Assembly: GCF_021491375.1 (NCBI RefSeq)
Contig: NZ_JAKEVY010000003.1
Coordinates: 744,001 to 808,000, forward strand
DNA from: Flavihumibacter fluminis
GTDB lineage: Bacteria; Bacteroidota; Bacteroidia; Chitinophagales; Chitinophagaceae
Length of the DNA: 64,000 nt
Direction of reading: 5' to 3'
How positions within the stretch are numbered: position 1 is the first letter of the stretch; every line of letters begins with the position of its first letter. Positions 18,144 through 26,740 of this stretch are shown piece by piece. The notes under the pieces are model-generated. The model was given only the letters and a program-made list of their open reading frames with translations, did not search any database and was not told the DNA's origin. The translations under genes were made by a program, and so were the position numbers.

Positions 18144-20066
18144 ATGCAGGAAGCTTTCTGGAGGGAATTGCTGGCGGAATTTCATAGGCCACTGTCTAAT
18201 CCCGTGTTAATTTTTTCACTCCTCCTCCTTATAATCCTGCTATCACCCATTCTGCTTCGTAAACTCAATATTCCGGGTATTATCGGGTTGATTATTTCAG
18301 GTGTAGTGATTGGTCCGTATGGGTTAAATATCCTCGCCAAAAATTCTGCAATCGATCTGTTTTCAACTATCGGGTTATTGTATATCATGTTCATCGCCGG
18401 ACTGGAACTCGATCTGAATGAATTTAAAAAGCATAAAAACCGGAGCTTTATTTTTGGCGCGTTAACGTTTTTTATTCCTCTTTCAATCGGTTACCCTGTT
18501 TGTCTTTATATATTAGGGTATGATGCTAATGCCAGTTTTCTGACTGCCAGTATGTTTGCAACCCATACACTGGTTGCCTATCCGATTGTTACACGTTTTG
18601 GAATTTCCAAGCAATCTGCTGTTGCCATTGCTGTAGGAGGTACTATCTTAACAGATACAGCAGTCCTGATTATCCTGGCTGTAATTATGGGTGCCAACAA
18701 AGGAAGCCTTAACCAGGAATTCTGGATCCGGCTCGGCACTTCCCTGGCAATCTTCTCAGCTATCATGTTCTTCCTGATTCCAAGAATTGCCCGCTGGTTT
18801 TTTCGCAAACTGGAAAGTGAAAAGACATCCCATTATATTTTTGTTTTATCAGTGGTGTTCTTTGCCGCCTTCCTGGCTGAAGTAGCAGGAGTGGAGCCCA
18901 TTATTGGTGCCTTCGTAGCCGGATTGGCGCTTAACAAACTGATTCCACATTCTTCCGCGCTGATGAACCGGATTGAATTCATCGGCAATGCCATATTTAT
19001 TCCCTTCTTCCTTATCAGTGTAGGTATGCTGGTGGATGTAAGGGTTGTATTTAATGGGTATACGGCACTGTTTGTGGCTGCCGTCTTAACGATTACCGCC
19101 TTGTTTGGAAAATGGCTGGCAGCTTTTATCAGCCAGAAACTGTTTAGTTACAAAACAGCGGAACGCCAACTGTTGTTTGGATTGAGTTCAGCGCACGCAG
19201 CAGCTACCCTTGCTATCATACTTGTTGGGTTCAGGGAAGGAATCCTGGATGAAAATATTCTGAACGGCACAATTATCCTGATCCTGATAACCTGCCTGGT
19301 TGCCTCTTTCGCTACTGAAAATGCTGCAAAGAAACTGGTATTGGATGCGGATGCCGGTATGGCTATTGAAACGGATTCAGTTACCGACAAAGAGCACATA
19401 TTATTGCCCATTGAAGAACCAGAAAGAATGGAATCCATGCTGGAACTTGCCATCCTTTTCAAGGATAAAAAGTCGCCTCACCCTATCACTGTATTATCCG
19501 TTGTGCCCAACAATGAAGAGGCAGAAAATAATCTCGCTATTGCCCGAAAAAAAATGGAGAAATCCTACCAGATTGCAGCTGCTACTGATACCAATCTGAA
19601 CGTGGTTGCATCTATTGATCATAATATCAACAGCGGCATCGTTCGTACCTCCAAAGAAATCATGGCCAGCCTGGTAATGCTGAACTGGCCGGAAAAGAAT
19701 ACCCTGCTGGAAAAATTCTTTGGTGAGACTACAGAGAATATTTTATCGGGACTTGATCGTAATATAATGATCTGCAACATCCGTTCTGTTCTGATAACTC
19801 ACAAGCGGATACTGCTTTTTTGTCCGCCACTTACTGAAATGGAGAAAGGATTTTCTTCCTGCCTTGATACTATCATGCGGCTTTCAAAAGAATTATCAAT
19901 TCCTGTTTTCTGTTATTGTAATGCAAAGTCCAAAAGGGATATCAGTGCCTATCTGTCAAGCTCCAAATCGGGCACGATAAGTTTTCACCAGTTCGACGAC
20001 TGGGCCGATTTCCTGGTCTTATCCAGGGTAATTTTGCCAAATGATCTGATTGTATTTTTCTCATGA
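18144..20066 (+). CDS. CPA2-type cation/H+ antiporter with Usp-like tail, ended by an in-frame TGA
   Basis: A 640-residue Na+(K+)/H+ exchanger of the KefB/NapA type. About 12-13 helices span residues 15-395. A cytoplasmic region (about 410-640) resembles two universal-stress-type subdomains. The ATG at 18144 is preferred over the TTG at 18132. The frame stops at TGA 20064-20066 right after LIVFFS. The same frame then continues for 76 codons without a stop to TAA 20295-20297, starting RKGSISYDP. That continuation looks like the natural end of the tail domain, so the protein is probably truncated by a nonsense change or read through. It lies 15 nt after kdpE, so it is probably in the same operon. 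Likely role: K+ or Na+ efflux and pH balance. Confidence 0.85.
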   Translation: MQEAFWRELLAEFHRPLSNPVLIFSLLLLIILLSPILLRKLNIPGIIGLIISGVVIGPYGLNILAKNSAIDLFSTIGLLYIMFIAGLELDLNEFKKHKNRSFIFGALTFFIPLSIGYPVCLYILGYDANASFLTASMFATHTLVAYPIVTRFGISKQSAVAIAVGGTILTDTAVLIILAVIMGANKGSLNQEFWIRLGTSLAIFSAIMFFLIPRIARWFFRKLESEKTSHYIFVLSVVFFAAFLAEVAGVEPIIGAFVAGLALNKLIPHSSALMNRIEFIGNAIFIPFFLISVGMLVDVRVVFNGYTALFVAAVLTITALFGKWLAAFISQKLFSYKTAERQLLFGLSSAHAAATLAIILVGFREGILDENILNGTIILILITCLVASFATENAAKKLVLDADAGMAIETDSVTDKEHILLPIEEPERMESMLELAILFKDKKSPHPITVLSVVPNNEEAENNLAIARKKMEKSYQIAAATDTNLNVVASIDHNINSGIVRTSKEIMASLVMLNWPEKNTLLEKFFGETTENILSGLDRNIMICNIRSVLITHKRILLFCPPLTEMEKGFSSCLDTIMRLSKELSIPVFCYCNAKSKRDISAYLSSSKSGTISFHQFDDWADFLVLSRVILPNDLIVFFS

Positions 20067-20297
20067 AGAAAGGGCTCTATTTCTTATGATCCCGTATTTG
20101 ATAATGTTCTGTTTAAACTGGATAAATACTTCAGTTCTACCTCTAAACTGATGGTATATCCAAGTCAGTTTGATACCGACCATAAGTTTGAGGAATACGA
20201 AGACATTAATCCGGAAACGCTCAATAAAGGAATTGAAAAGATCCAGAAAATCGGTCGTGAAATTGGAAATATATTCAAGGGAGGAAAGGGGGATTAA
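20067..20297 (+). pseudogene. In-frame continuation of the antiporter beyond the TGA
   Basis: 76 codons in the same frame as the antiporter, from AGA 20067 to TAA 20295-20297. The translation begins RKGSISYDPVFDN, continues with KLDKYFSSTSKLMVYPSQF, and ends in a charged helix. The RKGS...SY and YPSQF segments are what I would expect at the end of such a C-terminal domain in Bacteroidota antiporters. Codon choice looks coding. It has no convincing start codon of its own. It is best read as a separated tail from a single-base nonsense change, a sequencing error, or a readthrough extension. Confidence 0.65.
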
Positions 20298-20326
20298 AGT
20301 AATATCTTCAGGCAAAGCAACTGCAA

Positions 20327-21091
20327 ATGAAAACCTGGTTATTGGTCCTTAGCCTGTTTGTGGGCAGCACCCTTTATTCGCAATCCAACCGACTGATTGC
20401 ACACAGGGGTGGTGTAGTGGATGAGAGCAGTCCGGAAAACAGTCTGCCCGCTTTACAAAAAGCAATTGAACAACACTACTGGATGGTTGAAATTGATCTG
20501 CGCCTTACTGCAGACAGTGTCCTGATCACCCAGCACGACCGGAATTTTAATCGGTATTTTGGTGTTGACAGCCTGGTGACTGCTATGAATTGGTCAGCTG
20601 TACAAAAACTTCGTTCCAATGCAGGAACCCGTGTACTACAATTTGAGGAAGTGCTGCAGCAATGCCAACAAAAGATCCATGTAATGATTGATAATAAAAT
20701 TCAGGGCTTTAATGAATCCCTTTTCCAACGGGTACTCTCCTTGCTTGACAAGTACCAGTTGCGGGAATCAGCTCTGATGATCGGCACAGATGAATCAACT
20801 GAATTTTTCAGGGGAAAGATCAAACTTAGTTGCACCCGCAAACAACTGGAGGAGTATCAACAACGACCTGATTTTAATCCTGCACACTATTACCTTTTTT
20901 CTTCTCAAATCTCCAAAGAGGATGTGACATGGGCAGAAAAGCAGGGAATCCTGGTGGTTGGGGTACTGAATCACCGGAATCCGAATTTAGCGGAAGCAAA
21001 GGAAAAAATGAAACTGCAGGCAGCTGAACTGATCAGATCCGGTGTAAGGATTTTTCAGCTTGATTCTGCATTTAAGGATTTTGTAAACTAA
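20327..21091 (+). CDS. Glycerophosphodiester phosphodiesterase family protein
   Basis: A 254-residue exported protein with signal peptide MKTWLLVLSLFVGSTLYSQ. The GDPD TIM-barrel signature is clear: LIAHRGG (His26, Arg27), PENSLPAL, MVEIDLRLTADSVLITQHD carrying the metal-binding Glu/Asp and catalytic His. The C-terminal part (GVLNHRNPN, ...FQLDS) is more divergent and the protein is slightly shorter than typical GDPDs. It hydrolyses glycerophosphodiesters to glycerol-3-phosphate and an alcohol. It starts 29 nt after the antiporter tail. Confidence 0.8.
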   Translation: MKTWLLVLSLFVGSTLYSQSNRLIAHRGGVVDESSPENSLPALQKAIEQHYWMVEIDLRLTADSVLITQHDRNFNRYFGVDSLVTAMNWSAVQKLRSNAGTRVLQFEEVLQQCQQKIHVMIDNKIQGFNESLFQRVLSLLDKYQLRESALMIGTDESTEFFRGKIKLSCTRKQLEEYQQRPDFNPAHYYLFSSQISKEDVTWAEKQGILVVGVLNHRNPNLAEAKEKMKLQAAELIRSGVRIFQLDSAFKDFVN

Positions 21092-21170
21092 CATCAATTC
21101 ATTGATTCTCAGAACTTCATTTTTGCCAAATTGTTAAATTACTGGTACTAATAGGTAAGATTCAATTAGA

Positions 21171-21227
21171 TGTATATCTTTGCATTCATTAAATAATACG
21201 ATTGCCTGCATCTAGCAGGCATTTTTT
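21171..21227 (+). promoter_or_regulatory. TAnnTTTG promoter followed by a leader hairpin with T-tract
   Basis: A -7 box TATCTTTG lies at 21175-21182; no good -33 box was seen. About 20 nt downstream there is a hairpin GCCTGC-ATCTA-GCAGGC (21204-21220) followed by ATTTTTTG. The hairpin lies before the small ORF at 21256. It could end transcription from the GDPD gene or act as an attenuator in the small gene's leader. Confidence 0.4.
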
Positions 21228-21255
21228 GTGCCCGCTGGTCGATTTAGTAACGAAA

Positions 21256-21480
21256 ATGAAGTGTATGAAGAACCAGTCATTACCTATGCCCAATTGGAAA
21301 AAAATGTATGTAGCCTACCCGGCTGCCAAAAAAACAACCGCAGCTGTTAAACCTGCTGTTCAGGAAACGGAAGCAGTTGAAAACGAACCGGTTTCCATTC
21401 CGGAATTTCAGCGTAAAGCCTTTGTAGGCAATTATTTCGCTGGCCCGCATTGCCTCTTTGATCCGCGACTTTTTAAATAA
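21256..21480 (+). CDS. Small hypothetical protein (74 aa)
   Basis: The start at 21256 gives a 74-residue product; 21265 is an alternative Met, and the longer frame back to 21202 begins inside the hairpin. The N-terminal half is basic and low in complexity (YPAAKKTTAAVKPAV), then acidic. The C-terminus (FVGNYFAGPHCLFDPRLF) is aromatic-rich and looks conserved-like. There is no signal peptide or membrane helix. No family is recognised. It is preceded by its own promoter-like box. Confidence 0.5.
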   Translation: MKCMKNQSLPMPNWKKMYVAYPAAKKTTAAVKPAVQETEAVENEPVSIPEFQRKAFVGNYFAGPHCLFDPRLFK

Positions 21481-21508
21481 CTCCGGCTCTAGGAAGGTTC
21501 AAAAACTT

Positions 21509-21540
21509 GGAGTAAATTAGGGACATAACCTGTTTACTCC
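21509..21540. promoter_or_regulatory. Inverted repeat abutting the start codon of the hydroxylase gene
   Basis: GGAGTAAA (21509-21516) and TTTACTCC (21533-21540) are perfect 8-bp arms with a 16-nt spacer. The right arm ends at the base before ATG 21541. It could be an operator or an mRNA hairpin next to the start codon. Confidence 0.35.
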
Positions 21541-22527
21541 ATGATGGACTTCCTGCTTGCTGTTTGGGAACAATTCCGTTCCTTTTTTGGTTTTGATTCA
21601 CTGATTCAACTGATTGCTGAGGGAGATTACAGCAAACTCAGAACCTTTGAAGGCATTGCTGCTTTTATTTCTCCTGTCATTCCTATCATCCTGATCCTGG
21701 AATTAGTAAGAGGAATTTTTTATAAAAAGTTCAGTGTCATTTCTTATAAGATTCCCTTCTTTTCCTATGTATTGAATGCCTTCCTGGGAAGATTTATTGC
21801 CATTGGTATGACTTTCCTGGTGATCGGATGGCTGGAAGATAAAGCCCTCTTTACCGTACCATTTACCTGGTATTGGTTTGTCTATGGCTATGTGATATGG
21901 GAACTCGCGCATTTTGTTTACCACTACCTTGGGCATAAAGTACGTTTACTCTGGTGCCTGCATTCAACACACCATGCCCCCGAAACAATGCATCTCGGGG
22001 TTACGCACGCACATTTTTTTCTGGAAGCGCCTTACGCTGATTTGATTCGAACAACTATCTGTATTTTATTGGGGGTTCCTCCTCCCATGTTATTTGTAAT
22101 CATGTTTATTGATGGTACCTGGGGTGCGTTTATACATGTGGGTGAGTCAGTAATGAAAAAAGGGAATATGGGAAAACTAGGTCAATGGATTCTCACTCCT
22201 TCCCATCACCGGGTTCACCATGCAAAAAATGTTGAATACATGGATACCAATTTTTGCAACCTGCTCAATATCTGGGACCGTGTTTTCAAAACCTACCAGC
22301 CAGAGAAGGAGCATGTTCAGATTAAGTATGGCATCACACGTGATATTAAACCCAATAATTTTCTGGATGCCTACTTCGGTGAAATCGTTGCGCTTGCAAA
22401 GGATGTGTATCGTGCACCTGGTATAAAGAATAAATTATTGTACCTGGTGATGCCACCGGGCTGGAGTCATACAGGTGAACACAAAACCGCACGTGTCATG
22501 AAACAACAGTTACAGGAAAATAAGTGA
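21541..22527 (+). CDS. Sterol desaturase/fatty acid hydroxylase family membrane protein
   Basis: A 328-residue integral membrane di-iron enzyme. The histidine clusters of the superfamily are present: HFVYH (124-128), HSTHH (141-145) and SHHRVHH (221-227), set between about five hydrophobic helices. Members hydroxylate or desaturate lipids, carotenoids or sterol-like molecules using di-iron and O2. The substrate cannot be told from sequence. The two consecutive ATGs at 21541 and 21544 make the exact start uncertain by one codon. A small membrane protein gene follows 20 nt later. Confidence 0.85.
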   Translation: MMDFLLAVWEQFRSFFGFDSLIQLIAEGDYSKLRTFEGIAAFISPVIPIILILELVRGIFYKKFSVISYKIPFFSYVLNAFLGRFIAIGMTFLVIGWLEDKALFTVPFTWYWFVYGYVIWELAHFVYHYLGHKVRLLWCLHSTHHAPETMHLGVTHAHFFLEAPYADLIRTTICILLGVPPPMLFVIMFIDGTWGAFIHVGESVMKKGNMGKLGQWILTPSHHRVHHAKNVEYMDTNFCNLLNIWDRVFKTYQPEKEHVQIKYGITRDIKPNNFLDAYFGEIVALAKDVYRAPGIKNKLLYLVMPPGWSHTGEHKTARVMKQQLQENK

Positions 22528-22547
22528 TCAACCTAAATACCATTGCT

Positions 22548-22739
22548 ATGCCTGCCAATCTTGCCAAACGCCAATTCAACGGAATCCTCCTGATGGTCAT
22601 TGGAGCATTCATCGGTTTCATCAGTTGTGTACTGAGCCTGATCAACCCCATTCCTGAATTCTATGGTATCTTTTTGTATGGTCTTACTTCTATTGCAATC
22701 ATTCTTGCATTAATCGGACTATACTTTTTACTCGAATGA
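22548..22739 (+). CDS. Small two-helix membrane protein (63 aa)
   Basis: ATG at 22548 was chosen over the overlapping GTG at 22524. The short basic N-terminus (MPANLAKRQF) is followed by two hydrophobic helices (about 13-31 and 42-62) with a short loop (INPIPEFYG). The stop overlaps the mannanase ATG by 4 nt (ATGA), so it is translationally coupled to the GH26 gene. Function is unknown. Confidence 0.6.
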   Translation: MPANLAKRQFNGILLMVIGAFIGFISCVLSLINPIPEFYGIFLYGLTSIAIILALIGLYFLLE

Positions 22740-23848
22740 AATTTTTATTACTTTTCCTGCTTGCGGGTTTTTCTTCTTATGCAGGTGAACCCGCCCCGAT
22801 TGATACGAAAGCTACCAAAGAAACCAGGGCGCTTTATCGTAACCTCCACCAGTTAACTGAAAAGGGTATCCTGTTCGGGCATCAGCATGCCACTGAATAT
22901 GGTCATGGCTGGAGCGGAGAGTCCAATCGATCCGATGTCAAATCGGTTACAGGTTCTCATCCCGCTGTTATTGGTATCGATTTCAGTGGTTTATCCGGCC
23001 GGCCAGACAGCCTGATAAAGCGGGAAGAAAGCCACCTTCGAAAGATTATAACGGATACGTATAACCGGGGTGGGCTCATTACCGTTTCCTGGCATTTCAA
23101 CAATCCGCTTTCGGGAGGTGGATTTTATTGGAAAGAAGGCGTATCAAAGGCTTCTGTGAGAGAAATGATCCCAGGCGCTGTAGCACATGATACATATAAA
23201 AGCATTCTCAGAAGAATAGCTGATTTTTTGCATACGGTAAAGGGTGCTGGTGGTGAACCCATCCCAATGATCTTCCGGCCCTTTCATGAACTGGATGGTA
23301 GCTGGTTCTGGTGGGGGAAAAATCATTGCAGTCCGGATGAAATAAAGACGCTCTGGAGATTCACAGTCACCTATATGCGTGATTCAATGAATATTCATCA
23401 GCTGCTCTATGCCTTTTCACCGGATTGTACTTTTCAATCTGAATTCGAATTTCTGGAGCGATACCCTGGTGACGACTTTGTTGATATGGTAGGCATGGAT
23501 AACTATGCCGATTTTGGTCGGGATGGAAAATATAATCTTCCCGCTGCACTAAAAAAATTACAGATCGTCCAGGCTTATGCCAACAAGTCCGGCAAGCTGG
23601 CGGCTCTTACAGAAACAGGACTTGAATCCATTCCAAACCCAAATTGGTGGACAGAAGTATTATTAAAAACGATTACAACACCGGGCTTGCGTTTATCTTA
23701 TGTACTGGTATGGCGAAATGATAAAACAAGTCCAACGCATTATTATGCGCCCTTTCCAGGCCAGGTTAGTGAACCCGATTTTATCCGGTTTTACAACTTG
23801 CCTGTTACGATTTTTGAAAAGGATTTACCGGCTTTATATACCGATTAG
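22736..23848 (+). CDS. Glycoside hydrolase family 26 (beta-mannanase-like), secreted
   Basis: A 370-residue protein with a signal peptide (about 1-17). It is a GH26 TIM barrel: GILFGHQHATEYG near residue 44, then the acid/base glutamate in FRPFHELDGSW (Glu185) and the nucleophile in ALTETGLES (Glu293). The trailing WWTEVLL and the LSYVLVWRND strand also fit the family. GH26 enzymes hydrolyse beta-1,4-mannans. No CBM is fused. The convergent GMC gene overlaps its last 4 nt. Confidence 0.9.
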   Translation: MKFLLLFLLAGFSSYAGEPAPIDTKATKETRALYRNLHQLTEKGILFGHQHATEYGHGWSGESNRSDVKSVTGSHPAVIGIDFSGLSGRPDSLIKREESHLRKIITDTYNRGGLITVSWHFNNPLSGGGFYWKEGVSKASVREMIPGAVAHDTYKSILRRIADFLHTVKGAGGEPIPMIFRPFHELDGSWFWWGKNHCSPDEIKTLWRFTVTYMRDSMNIHQLLYAFSPDCTFQSEFEFLERYPGDDFVDMVGMDNYADFGRDGKYNLPAALKKLQIVQAYANKSGKLAALTETGLESIPNPNWWTEVLLKTITTPGLRLSYVLVWRNDKTSPTHYYAPFPGQVSEPDFIRFYNLPVTIFEKDLPALYTD

Positions 23849-25542
23849 ATATTCCCTTTTTTCATTTCCTGAACGGCATAATCACAGGCTCTTGCGGTTA
23901 ATGCCATATAGGTAATGGATGGGTTTACACAAGATCCGGATGTCATACAGGCCCCATCTGTTACAAATACATTTTTCACCGCATGCAGTTGATTGAACGC
24001 ATTCAGTACAGAGGTTTTTGGATCTCGTCCCATGCGCGCTGTACCCATTTCATGATTGGCATTTCCAGGGAATGAAATCTTGCCACTCACCGTAATATTT
24101 TTGTATCCGGCTTTTTCAAACAATTCCACTCCGGTTTTGGCAGCATCTTCAAACATGCGTTTTTCATTGTCCCGGAACTGTGCATCAAATTGTATGATAG
24201 GTCTTCCGAATGGATCTTTTTTATCGGGATGCAGACTCATTTTATTCTCCTGATAAGGCAGACATTCACCAAAATGATAAATGCTGATCTTCCAGGGACC
24301 TGCTTCACTCATATTCGCTTTTAGCTCTTCACCAATGCCTTCTGCCTGTCCGCGTGTCCGATAGGCGCCTCCCCCAAAATGATATCCTCTCAAAAAATCG
24401 CCGGTTGCCTCAGTAGCATTCCGGAATCTTGGTATATACATATTGGTAGGTCTTCTTCCCTTGTAATAACGATCTTCAAATCCGTCAACATCTGCTGCTA
24501 TTACCAGCCCTTTATGATGATCCATCAGGTTCAGTCCCAATTGCCCACTGTCATTTCCTAAACCATTCGGGAAACGATTGGATACAGAATTTAACAGGAT
24601 AGCTGTTGTGCCGATCGTGGATGCATTGATGAACAAAAGCTTAGCATAGTACTCTTCTGTTTGTTTTGTCTCTGTATCAATGATCTCTACGCCGGTTGCT
24701 TTTCCTTTCTTTTCGTCATATAAAACCTTATTCACCAGTGCATGTGTTCGGATGGTTAATCTTCCTGTTTCCATGGCTGCAGGCAGCGTGCTGGAATTCG
24801 AACTGAAATAGGCACCAAAGGGGCAACCTCTGTGGCACAGACTTCGCGACTGACATACACCCCTTCCCTTGAGCGGTGCCGTTAGGTTAGCGGATCTTCC
24901 AATGATTACTTGCCGGGTGGAATAGGCTTTGGCAATTTTTGCTGTAAAGTCCTTTTCCACACAATTCATTTCGAAAGGAGGTTGAAATACACCGTCTGGT
25001 AAATGCGGAATACCATCTCTATTCCCACTGATGCCTGCAAATGATTCAACATAATCATACCAGGGCGCCAGGTCTTTATAACGGATAGGCCAGTCCACCC
25101 CATGCCCATCTTTGAGATTCGCTTCAAAATCAAGATCACTCCAACGGTAGCAGGCTCTTGCCCATAAAAGGGAACGGCCTCCCAGCACATCCGCCCTGAT
25201 CCAGTCGTACCGTTTTATTTCTTCATACGGGTTTTCCAGATCCCTGGTATAGAAATGTTTATTGTCTTCATTGATGGAATAATGCCTGGTTTGGATGGGA
25301 TATTTTTCCCGGTCGGCTTTACATAAACTGTTGCGGTGTTCAAACTCCCAGGGATGCATCAACGAAGTTGGATAACTGGGATGCTGAACCGGCCCGCCTC
25401 TTTCTAATAAGAGAACGCGTAAACCTTTTTCACATAATTCTTTTGCGGCCCACCCTCCGCTAACGCCGGATCCAACAATGATGGCATCATAGGTATTTTG
25501 ATGTACAACTTTGGTATTTAAGTAAACGGAATCTCCAGGCAT
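23845..25542 (-). CDS. GMC family oxidoreductase
   Basis: A 565-residue FAD-dependent dehydrogenase. The N-terminal dinucleotide fold is YDAIIVGSGVSGGWAAKEL with LLLERGG (about 16-50), and GGRSLLWARACYRW lies in the substrate domain. The C-terminal GMC_oxred_C has HEMGTARMG with the catalytic His and a terminal NPSITYMALTARA. A Cys-rich stretch (CQSRSLCHRGCPFGAYF) is typical of Bacteroidota GMC dehydrogenases that oxidise sugars or polyols. No gluconate-dehydrogenase subunit 3 gene is adjacent. It starts 18 nt after the TIM-barrel isomerase gene, so the two probably act on the same sugar derivative. Confidence 0.88.
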   Translation of the reverse strand: MPGDSVYLNTKVVHQNTYDAIIVGSGVSGGWAAKELCEKGLRVLLLERGGPVQHPSYPTSLMHPWEFEHRNSLCKADREKYPIQTRHYSINEDNKHFYTRDLENPYEEIKRYDWIRADVLGGRSLLWARACYRWSDLDFEANLKDGHGVDWPIRYKDLAPWYDYVESFAGISGNRDGIPHLPDGVFQPPFEMNCVEKDFTAKIAKAYSTRQVIIGRSANLTAPLKGRGVCQSRSLCHRGCPFGAYFSSNSSTLPAAMETGRLTIRTHALVNKVLYDEKKGKATGVEIIDTETKQTEEYYAKLLFINASTIGTTAILLNSVSNRFPNGLGNDSGQLGLNLMDHHKGLVIAADVDGFEDRYYKGRRPTNMYIPRFRNATEATGDFLRGYHFGGGAYRTRGQAEGIGEELKANMSEAGPWKISIYHFGECLPYQENKMSLHPDKKDPFGRPIIQFDAQFRDNEKRMFEDAAKTGVELFEKAGYKNITVSGKISFPGNANHEMGTARMGRDPKTSVLNAFNQLHAVKNVFVTDGACMTSGSCVNPSITYMALTARACDYAVQEMKKGNI

Positions 25543-25560
25543 TTTTCAATATTGGATAGA

Positions 25561-26484
25561 TTATGCAAAATGTGTTTTCATTGCTTGCGGAAAATCTGCC
25601 AGCGCTAGTTCTGGTTCGGCAATTTCGGGATGCCATAATTTTTCCCATTCAAAACTATAAAACCCTTTATAGTTATCCCTTGCAAGCAGGTCTATTCCTT
25701 CAAAAATAGGCACCTGCCCCTTTCCTAAAAAGGTATAGCGAAGTTTTCCTTCATCTTTAATGGCATCCTTTACATGTACATGCCGGATGTATTTTTTCAA
25801 CGCCGGATATACTTTGGCGGGGGCTTCACCAGTTACCGTCCACATGTTGGAAATATCCCAGATCAAACCGATTTTCGGATTATTTACTTCTTTCATGATC
25901 TTTTCCAGATCAGCCAGATAAACAAGGTCGCCATGTGTTTCCATCAATACTTCAACACCTGATCCTTTGGCATGTGCGGATAATTCAAGCAATCCTGCTT
26001 TAATCAGATCCATGGTTTCTTCCCTGCTCTGTTCTTTGGGAAAATTATTGGGGAAGACCCTCACATAGGGACATTTCAGTTGCTCGGCAAGGTCAATAAA
26101 ACGTTTGCCATCCTCCAACTGTTCTTTTCTTTTAACCGCTTCCTTAAAATGCAAGGTGGAGGAAGATCCCAATCCAACAAAACGCAGTCCTTTTTCCTTC
26201 ATACGCGCCATGGTTAATGACCTGGCCGATGCTGAATTGAATACGGGCGATTTCACTAAATCGAGTTCACGCTGAATACCCCGGATCTCCAATCCTTTAT
26301 AGCCATGTTCGGCTGCGAATTGCGTGATCTTGTCAAAGTTCCAGTCGGGGCAACCTAGTGTAGAGAAACTTAGTTTAGGAGCGTATCCGGTTTTTGCAAA
26401 TGCAGGAAGATATAAAAGACCTCCCAGCAAAACCGAACTTGTCTGTAAAAATTCCCTGCGTGAACGGGTTGATTTCGCTTGCAT
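25561..26484 (-). CDS. Sugar phosphate isomerase/epimerase-like TIM barrel, Tat-type signal
   Basis: A 307-residue protein of the xylose isomerase-like TIM-barrel (AP endonuclease 2) superfamily. The N-terminus has a twin-arginine signal (SRREFLQ followed by TSSVLLGGLLYLPAFA). Motifs include GYKGLEIRG, LMETHGD, WDISNM, IRHVHVKDA and SFEWEKLW, which supply the metal-binding Glu, Asp, His and Glu of the family. The likely location is the periplasm. It is first in a two-gene operon with the GMC oxidoreductase. An inverted repeat lies in its upstream region. Confidence 0.82.
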   Translation of the reverse strand: MQAKSTRSRREFLQTSSVLLGGLLYLPAFAKTGYAPKLSFSTLGCPDWNFDKITQFAAEHGYKGLEIRGIQRELDLVKSPVFNSASARSLTMARMKEKGLRFVGLGSSSTLHFKEAVKRKEQLEDGKRFIDLAEQLKCPYVRVFPNNFPKEQSREETMDLIKAGLLELSAHAKGSGVEVLMETHGDLVYLADLEKIMKEVNNPKIGLIWDISNMWTVTGEAPAKVYPALKKYIRHVHVKDAIKDEGKLRYTFLGKGQVPIFEGIDLLARDNYKGFYSFEWEKLWHPEIAEPELALADFPQAMKTHFA

Positions 26485-26523
26485 GTCGAAAAGATAATAA
26501 ATAGCAGGGAATTAGCGGTAATA

Positions 26524-26556
26524 TTCAGGTAATATTGGGATAGTAGATTACCTGAA
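26524..26556. promoter_or_regulatory. Perfect 10-bp inverted repeat between divergent genes
   Basis: TTCAGGTAAT (26524-26533) and ATTACCTGAA (26547-26556) with a 13-nt spacer. It lies between the TIM-barrel gene (minus) and the 57-aa ORF (plus). No T-tract follows on the plus strand. It is a candidate operator. Confidence 0.45.
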
Positions 26557-26566
26557 AGCAACGATT

Positions 26567-26740
26567 ATGGATGCGTTTATTTATACTCTCCTTGCAATCG
26601 CAGTATTGGTTTTTATAATATGGACCTGGAGGGTCAATCGTAAGGAAAAGAAGAAATTAAGTAACCGGCTGAACAGGGACTTCCCTCATCGCGAAACCCA
26701 TAAAGAAACAGGGGACCCTGATGATCTTAAACAGGATTAA
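26567..26740 (+). CDS. Small membrane-anchored protein (57 aa)
   Basis: ATG at 26567, TAA at 26738-26740. An N-terminal helix (AFIYTLLAIAVLVFIIWTW) is followed by a highly charged, Lys/Arg-rich cytoplasmic tail (VNRKEKKKLSNRLNRD) and an acidic end. The stop abuts the convergent PAS gene stop with no gap. No family is recognised; the charge pattern supports a real type III membrane peptide. Confidence 0.5.
   Translation: MDAFIYTLLAIAVLVFIIWTWRVNRKEKKKLSNRLNRDFPHRETHKETGDPDDLKQD

Noticed and set aside
20064-20066. TGA in the antiporter as a selenocysteine codon
   Set aside because: No selenocysteine insertion hairpin was evident after it, the residue is not in a redox site, and the glutathione peroxidase here uses Cys.
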